64,000 nucleotides of DNA. It comes from Oasisia sp. SBJ-2009 (Eukaryota; Annelida; Polychaeta; Sabellida; Siboglinidae). Position 1 is the stretch's first letter. The number at the start of each line of letters is the position of its first letter. The notes beneath the pieces were generated by a model that had not been told where the DNA came from, did not search any database, and saw only the letters and a list, made by a program, of their open reading frames with translations. Positions 46,239-64,000 of this stretch are shown one piece after another. Both the position numbers and the translations under genes were made by a program. Where the stretch lies: positions 31,919,251 through 31,983,250 of the forward strand of contig OZ024862.1 in assembly GCA_964017155.1 (NCBI GenBank). Direction: 5' to 3'.

Positions 46239-46654
46239 AGTATCTCGTATCTGTCATCGAAAATTGAAACATGCCATCGCAGAGTTACAGTAAACAGAAT
46301 TACTACCAACAGTTCAGTAGAAGCTGTCGTAGAAGAAGAACTTCTTCTCATCCTATTGTAGTTGACGAACTAGATCATTGTACGCATCACATTGACTCCG
46401 TTTTTAATGATGTCGTGAACCCACCAACGGCAACGGTGCCTTCGTTCTATCAGCACCTGAGGTGATTTCTTAAATGGGTCCTCCACGTTTAAATCCCTCA
46501 GTGCACCAGCTCCCTACCTACCAGCTCTGCTTAGACGCCGGCATTCGCACGTAGACATTTCTTTTAGAATGTTTTGTCGCTATATATACATTATCGGTAA
46601 AAACACTAATAAAAACACAATGTCATTGTCGGAGACAGGCAGGGTATATTGACT
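46239..46654. other. Intergenic DNA
   Basis: A 64-codon plus-strand frame (46271-46465) with an Arg-rich start shows no recognised domain. Nothing else seen. Confidence 0.4.
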
Positions 46655-48130
46655 AAATTAGGGAAGACTGGGGTAATTGAGACATGATATTGAGTAATAT
46701 AGGGGAGACCGGGGCTAATTGAGACAACATTGAGTAATATAGGGGAGAATGGAGCTAATTGAGAAAACATTGAGTAACATAGGGGATATCGGGGCTAATT
46801 GAGACATAATTTTGAGTAACATAGGGGAGACCGGGGCTAATTGAGACATAACGTTGGATAATATAGGGGTGACTGTGACTAATTGAGAAAGCATTGAGTA
46901 ATATAGGGGAGACCAGGGCTAATTGAGACAGCATTGAGTAACATAGGGGAGACCAGGGCTAATTGAGACAGTATTGAGTAATTTAGAGGAGACGAGGGCT
47001 AATTGAGACAGCATTAAGTAACATAGGGGATACCAGGGCTAATTGAGACAGTATTGAGTAATATATAGAAGAGACCAGGGCTAATTGAGTCAGCATTGAG
47101 TGATATAGGGGAGACTGGGGCTAACTGAGACAGCATTAATACAAGGGAGTCCCGGGCTAATTGGGACATAGCAGTGAGTGATATAGGGGAGAGTGGGGCT
47201 AATTGAGACAGCATTGGGTAATATAGGGGAGACCGGGGTTAATTGAGACAACATTAAGTAATGTAGGGAGACCGGGGCTAACTGAGACAACATTGAGTAA
47301 TATAGGGGAGACCAATGTTAATTGGGACATCATGGAAAATATAGGGGAGACTGGGGCTAACTGAGACAACATTGAGTAATATAGGGGAGACCAATGTTAA
47401 TTGGGACATCATGGAAAATATAGGGGAGACTGGGGCTAACTGAGACAACATTGAGTAATATAGGGGAGACCAATGTTAATTGGGACATCATGGAAAATAT
47501 AGGGGAGACTGGGGCTAACTGAGACAACATTGAGTAATATAGGGGAGACCAATGTTAATTGGGACATCATGGAAAATATAGGGGAGACTGGGGCTAACTG
47601 AGACAACATTGAGTAATATAGGGGAGACCAATGTTAATTGGGACATCATGGAAAATATAGGGGAGACTGGGGCTAACTGAGACAGCATTGAGTAACATAG
47701 GGGAGACCAATGTTAATTGGGACATCATGGAAAAATATATGGGAGACTGGGGCTAACTGAGACAGCATTGAGTAATATAGGGGAGACCAATGTTAATTGG
47801 GACATCATGGAAAAATATATGGGAGACTGGGGCTAACTGAGACAGCATTGAGTAATATAGGGGAGACCAATGTTAATTGGGACATCATGGAAAAATATAT
47901 GGGAGACTGGGGCTAACTGAGACAGCATTGAGTAATATAGGGGAGACCAATGTTAATTGGGACATCATGGAAAAATATATGGGAGACTGGGGCTAACTGA
48001 GACAACATTGAGTAATATAGGGGAGACTGAGGCTAATTGAGACAGCATTGAAAAATATAGGAGAGACTGGGGCTAACTGGGACAACATTGAGTAATATAG
48101 GGGAAACCAGGGCTAATTGGGACGTAGTAA
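46655..48130. repeat. 1.5-kb minisatellite with a 79-bp higher-order unit
   Basis: The basic unit of about 40 bp reads roughly ATAGGGGAGACCGGGGCTAA then TTGAGACA(A/G)CATTGAGTA. From about 47290 to 47990 two diverged units alternate (CCAATGTTAATTGGGACATC and CTGGGGCTAACTGAGACA), giving a 79-bp dimer; CCAATG recurs at 47312, 47391 and 47470. The left part is irregular monomers, the right part homogenised dimers. Confidence 0.95.
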
Positions 48131-48139
48131 AGTAACGTA

Positions 48140-48320
48140 AAAATAAGTTTTTATATAGCACAGTGTCCAATCCTCAGGATTGCTCAAAGCGCTTTTTACA
48201 CTATATTCCCTGGCAGACCTGTTCAAACGAAGACCATCTCAGCTTCTCTTGGAAGCATTCAGCCACGCGGCAATTTCACGAAGACAGCTCGTACACAAAT
48301 GTTCATCATTGTCTATGTCA
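48140..48320. repeat. Interspersed repeat, SINE-like, low confidence
   Basis: CCTCAGGATTGCTCAAAGCG then CAGACCTGTTCAAACGAAG and ATCTCAGCTTCTCTTGGAAG. A similar series of motifs occurs at 5340-5400, and GGCGCTGTTACAAC near 17985 resembles its start. Ends are not defined. Confidence 0.35.
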
Positions 48321-49264
48321 ATGCACTGTCTACACAAATATTCATCACAGCATTGAGTGGAGATCAGAGCTAATTGGGACATGTTTTAAGTAGGACAATG
48401 TTGCAGAATTCCCAAATAGGAAATTCTTCTTCTTTTAGAATAACAGGGAAGATTAATTTCATTCATAGGAAGATTTTATATTATAAATTGGCAGCATTTT
48501 TACAGGGGAAGTAAGTATAAAAAAACATAATACAAACATAAATAAATTGTTTACACTTTTATTTTAGAAATGTGATCCAATAATTAAATATAACATTTGT
48601 GTGCTTTTAAAATGCATTATGTTAAACTGTTAAAGTTCCAGCACCATAAAAATGTTGGCAACCAAAAAAACTGTTGTTGCATTTGCTGTAAAACAAAAAA
48701 TAAAGGGATTAAATATCTTATGCATATGTACATGGAATGTTAGAAAGTTCTGAATCATTGGGACAGAGGGCAACATGTAAACAGTAACTGGCTGTTATGG
48801 AAGACGAACATACATAAACACTTTTGTAAATGAACAGTGTTATTACTTCTATTGTGGCTACAGCGTTGACTTTATTACTGGTACTTATGTCAAATCATAT
48901 CTGATATGTTCCTGTTATATAATTGTATTACTTATCAGTATTGTCCTGTCTTCCTGAATCAGAATGAATGTTCAGTACCCACGGGCCATGTCTAGCCATT
49001 GTGACACAGCAGTTTAAGGTACTATATTAGTCATATCCATTGAATCTCTCGTCACGAATCACAACAATGACCCAAGGTTAATTAACGTTCTAACGTGCAT
49101 ATCTGTTTCATATGTCACTAATTGCATCCTTGATGTCGTATCAGTAGCTTACATATTTTTTTTCTTTGACCAAAGATATCTGGACATTTGCCATCTAGGT
49201 TACATGCACTTGGCTTTTATGTGTCGTACCGTTCCTTCGAGATTTCTCATTGGCAACAGCAGAG
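48321..49264. other. Intergenic DNA
   Basis: AT-rich, with no supported gene or repeat. Confidence 0.5.
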
Positions 49265-49826
49265 TAAGTTAAGGGGGATTAACTTTGTTATAAGTGAATA
49301 TAAATAAACACACTTCTATAAAGTTTTATAGGCCCAAACTTTATTTTACACTTTAAAATAAATGTCATAAACTAACTGCCCATGTAAAATAAAACTACTG
49401 ATACAAATCAAGCCCCAAGTGGCTCCATTACACTCTCAGCCTGAAACAACTAGATTCCGTTTACAAACTCAACTCTATACCTGACCATACCAGTCCAGCC
49501 CAGCTACGACACAGAAGCAGCTCAGCCTCACCTCCCAGCCCTTGCTGGAGGGAATCCCTCCAGCTGCACACCCAGCACCCTGTGTGCGCCTGACAACTCT
49601 CTTGGGCTCTCTCCCTGGTCTGGTCTCTTATGTGTTCATGGAGCCTGGCTTTTATACTCCTCCCTAACTGTGGGAATCCTTTGTTTCATTCAGCATGACA
49701 CACTGGGATGGTCCTACCACCAGCAGGAAACCCCTGTTGTTTAGAGACAGGAAACCTTTGTGGTTAGCCCTGTTTGTGTTACTCATGGGAAAGTTGGGAA
49801 ACCCATGTGGCAGCCTTAATCACCAT
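49265..49826 (-). mobile_element. Candidate solo LTR or similar terminal element
   Basis: On the minus strand a TATA box (GAGTATAAAAGCC, at about 49656-49650) is followed about 310 bp later by AATAAA (49345-49340), the spacing of a U3-R-U5 layout, in a GC-richer island. The ends read TTAAGGGGGATTAAC and GGCAGCCTTAA, not the usual TG...CA, and no 5-bp duplication was identified. Limits and class are therefore tentative. Confidence 0.35.
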
Positions 49827-51472
49827 ATATGGATAGAAGCTTAGAAGACCACTAAAACATGAACATCTTCAAAACGTTTCTACCACTTTATATATTTGTT
49901 GTTATCACTCATAAAGAATCACAAAATAAAAAAATAACTTTGCGTATGCAGAGTTTCTAATTTGGGCTTCACTTATGCTATCCATATAAGGCATGGTCAT
50001 GAATATTCAGTTCAGTTCCCCAGACTGGTTTTATCTGACAAGTTCACTGTGTTCAAAGACAACAGCCATTGCGTGGTTTACTGCACGTGCATGAATATTT
50101 ATTATAATCGGGCTGCATAACTAACAACCATCAAGTTATGCATTGATTTTGCAAGACAAAAGTAGCAGAGGAAATGAAATTATCATGTTTTGATAAAGTA
50201 CTTTCTCGAGTGCACATATGCTTAAATAAATTCCTTTAAATTCTACAGTAAACGATGGAAAATCCTACTGCTAAATTCTGCTAGAAAATTCCTGTCAATG
50301 AAGGAGGGTAATTTTGTGAATGTTGTATATAAAACTCATGCTCGCTGACTGCAGACAGATTTCATATTTGTCCTGATGACTCTGGTATAACAACGACAAG
50401 TATGCCATCATCTTGAGGTAGAACTCAACGACACAAGAGGGCTAAAGACAACCTTTCCATGTATGTACATAAGTCACATTACTCAATGGGGGTGGGGGGG
50501 GGGGGGTACCCTTACAGGGGTGAGGTAGGGGGGTAGGGGGGCACTGCTGCCGCCTCAATCTATATGACAACACAGTCAGTTCTCAAAGCTCTGTAAACAC
50601 AAACAACAAACCATATTTCAACTATATTTAATAAAATCTTGCACACTTTATTTTACAACAACAAGCAATAACTGTTTTATATTAGCATCTAAAAAATAAA
50701 TCTGATTTACTATAGGATTGGATTCAGCTACAAAAGCTCACTTCAATGTACATCTATGATGCAGTTATCTAACAAAACAACATTCATTGTTGGACTGGAT
50801 CATAGTCTTGGATCTAGAACAGGAAATGTTGGAATTAACAGAATTGTTACATAATTGGGAACTCACAGACCTAAATGGTCTCAACTAAATAAAAAACATC
50901 ATCACGCATAATGATTGTGTTATTGGGAGGCATCAGTAGTCATGTTTTAACCAACACAATAAACTGGAAAATTAGATGATGAAGATTACAACTTTGCTGT
51001 ACAAATTTAGAAATGTCATTGTCTCTAGTTAGATGCCAACATCTGGCTCCCAGGCAGACAGTGAGTTGGTTAATGCTGGGAACTCTCTTCATTTAAATAC
51101 AAATCTTTCCTGTGGTATTTGATCCCTGCAGAACAAGGCTGCTACAGCAATAGTAACTGAATCCAAACCTGTTTTAAACTAACAATTTCAGTACATGATT
51201 TCATCGCAACACGCCCAGCTTTGGTCCTTGAACAGATACGTGGTTTGCATAGTGCAAACCTTTTTTCTCATTAGTCATTATTCCTATGTCACAAGTTGCT
51301 ACATAACATCCACTACTGTCTTCTCACAAAACACACACTGGCAGTCTATGTCTATAATTGTCGGCCCTATTGGCCAAGTCAAACCCTTCACCGGTAAAAA
51401 ACTAAAATAGTCTAGTCTCAGTAACATAACTACACATATACACAAACATGCTACATTATATGGACTCCACAG
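49827..51472. other. Intergenic DNA
   Basis: AT-rich, with a G-rich run at 50489-50540. No gene supported. A 71-codon frame at 51195-51410 shows no domain. Confidence 0.5.
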
Positions 51473-52751
51473 CAGAGCTGTAACAAGTACATTTATTTTG
51501 TACTTGAGTAAAAGTAACCCTAGAAAAAGCTACTCAAGTAAAAGTACTTCTAGAAAAATGTAAAGTAAAAAAAAGTAAAACATGGTAAACACAAAAGTAC
51601 TTTTCTCCTGAAACTAGTTCTCAATGGGCGATGCAGCCAACTGTTGTGAATAAAACAAAACATTCACAATTATAATTTAGTGTCTACATCAAGCAGATAT
51701 AAATTGTTTGCTATTTTTGTTATTCGATAAAAATATATATTTAACACTATGAACTATAATGGTGCAAACAACATTGTGTAGGCCAACTAGGCATATAAGC
51801 TGTAAATACACAATGCTTTAATAATAGGCGCACAACAACCTTGGTATTCATAAGTTGTTATTGAGGCATTATATCTTTCTTAAAATGTATATTATAATCG
51901 TGGGTTATAAACGGATGTGTGATTAATTTTATCAGGTATTACTTGTTGGAACAGCGCTATACAAATTTCACGATTACGATAAGATTTAGGAGGCATTCAG
52001 CCTACATGAATAGTTATAATAACGTGTCTTAAAATATGTCTTCATTTATAATAATTACTAATTGTAACATTTATGAAATACTTTAGTTAAATTAAACAAT
52101 TACACATTGTCTACATTAAGAATAGATAGAGATTATAAAGATGTGGTTCCGCAAGATTGGCAGGTGAACATCTAAAGCTAAATAACCTGTATCAACAATA
52201 TGCAAGATACAAGAAGACAAGTAAGGCAGCTGTTTTTCATGTATAGTCAATGCAAGGCTTTAAATAACCTGAGAGCCATTCATCGGCATTGTTGTCTTAA
52301 CGGCCCAGTCAGGAAGTCTTGGACTGCAGTTGTTACATCTAGTTCAGGTGCAGTAGCTTCAGGGCCAGACCCCAGATTGCAATTATTTCAATGGCTTCAT
52401 CAGGTGACAAAGCAAATCGTGTGTTCACTGATGTAGAAATACTGTCAGTCCAGGACACTTAACATGTCTGCCTGTTTTACGTTCCTGCTGATATTTGTAA
52501 AACAAATCTATGCTAACGGCAAACATTACCATGCTTCTGGTGCAGACCATTCACAGAACTTTTAGGAAATTTGCAAATGTAACAAAGAAATTATGAGTAC
52601 TTCACTACATTTAGAAAAAGTACACATATTTGTACTTCGTTACAAGTAAAAGTACTTCCAAAAAAATGTACTTCGTTACTCATGAAAAGTAAACTTTTCT
52701 ACTTAAGTAAAGTAACGAAGTAAATGTATTTCGTTACATATTACGGCTCTG
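51473..52751. mobile_element. hAT-like non-autonomous element, 1279 bp, second copy
   Basis: Starts CAGAGCTGTAACAAGTACAT and ends ATTACGGCTCTG, with the same AAGTACTT-rich subterminal zones as the copy at 18992-20130. Flanks CTCCACAG and CTCCATGG match at 6 of 8 positions, as expected of an older target duplication. Confidence 0.8.
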
Positions 52752-53137
52752 CTCCATGGTTACAATATTTCATGATTTTGGGGATTGGAAGAATCATAAA
52801 TTACACATTTTCTTGCGCACATGATACGACTTATTATCAAATTAGAAACTGCTCAAAGGGAATATAATGTTGAACATAACAAAACAAGTTAGGTTTCTTG
52901 TAGGTTCAGGTGTACTTTGTGAGTCACCTACTTTGTAGCCTAGCGTATCATAGTACTCGATAAATTTGCACAAGATTAGCAGAATTTATGTAGAACGTGT
53001 TAGTTTTGTAGCCAGAGACATTGAACTGAAACGACCTTTATATCTGTAGCCTCTCGCCCAGTTGTTATGTCCGGCATACGAATGAACGAGTCTAGCATAT
53101 ATGACAGTTCTCTCGTTTTGTCCGACTGCCCTTGAGG
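52752..53137. other. 3' flank of the caspase gene
   Basis: Contains the caspase 3' UTR on the minus strand. No close AATAAA was found before the hAT-like element. Confidence 0.4.
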
Positions 53138-63623
<10,486 letters not shown>

Positions 63624-64000
63624 TCTGTTTGATCTTCACTGCAAAAACAGCAAGTTGTATACCGAGGTAATCAATGTGCTGCCACTCGCACACATTCGCC
63701 AATCAAACACCCAAGGATATCGCTAGTAGTTACACAAAATGTACAAAACAGGTACATTTGGCATCTACAGAAACAACCTAACTGACAAATATGCAAAATT
63801 ATGTTTGTGAAGACAATTTTTGAAAAACTATTTATATTGCACAAATTAAATACTCATTGCCCCCCTCATGGCGCAACGGTCCCCACGACACGTTTAAAAA
63901 CAAATATCTCATGCAGGGTGGGATATTCATAGATAATAAGGGTTGGACTCTCAATAAGCCAAATAAGCTGGTCTATTTTGAAAATGTTTCTTAAGGTATT
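63624..64000. other. Upstream region of the caspase gene
   Basis: 5' flank or UTR on the minus strand. No TATA box or CpG-rich promoter is evident. Confidence 0.35.

Noticed and set aside
46655..48130. Regularly spaced repeat array considered as CRISPR
   Set aside because: Units are contiguous 40-79 bp minisatellite repeats without unique spacers or cas genes, in a eukaryotic genome.

Overview
This is a eukaryotic, intron-rich, AT-rich window. Spliced genes with GT-AG introns, an intronic miR-71/miR-2 microRNA cluster (a protostome marker), tRNA-headed SINEs, hAT-like MITEs, Mutator-like elements and a jockey/CR1-type LINE fragment together suggest a lophotrochozoan, most likely a mollusc. 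The species cannot be fixed from the sequence alone.

Layout. (1) 1-2228, minus strand: the first two coding exons of a TENT4 (PAPD5/PAPD7) non-canonical poly(A) polymerase, which runs off the left edge. (2) 2229-6559: intergenic, with a 461-bp palindromic element built on a 10-bp satellite. (3) 6560-34341, plus strand: a complete PPP4R1 orthologue (protein phosphatase 4 regulatory subunit 1). I reconstructed 21 coding exons encoding 994 aa. Intron 7 holds miR-71 followed by five miR-2 hairpins in the same orientation. Other introns hold three young hAT-type MITEs with perfect 8-bp target duplications, a 1.1-kb hAT-like element, a SINE, a Mutator-like transposase pseudogene and a second, deleted Mutator-like element. 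(4) 34342-42054: gene-poor, with a 5'-truncated LINE on the minus strand (about 37918-39040) and a composite inverted-repeat element (40067-40793). (5) 42055-44776, minus strand: a three-exon gene for an unrecognised secreted, probably GPI-anchored protein whose middle exon is a fusion made by a 1.1-kb internal duplication; it has a TATA box. (6) 44900-53130: repeat-rich intergenic DNA with microsatellites, a 20-bp repeat, a 1.5-kb minisatellite with a 79-bp higher-order unit, a candidate solo LTR and a second hAT-like element. (7) 53138-63623, minus strand: a complete eight-exon CARD-containing initiator caspase of caspase-2 type (385 aa, catalytic His240 and Cys283 in QACRG). Its introns hold a 35-bp minisatellite, a 1.16-kb inverted-repeat element with a nested SINE, and two very long GT/CA arrays that flank one catalytic-domain exon.

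The protein genes are unrelated in function: mRNA tailing, PP4 phosphatase targeting, a surface protein and apoptosis or stress proteolysis. The strongest regulatory unit is PPP4R1 with its intronic microRNA cluster, which by position and strand should be processed from the PPP4R1 transcript. All exon joins come from reading splice signals and matching protein families from memory; no search was run.
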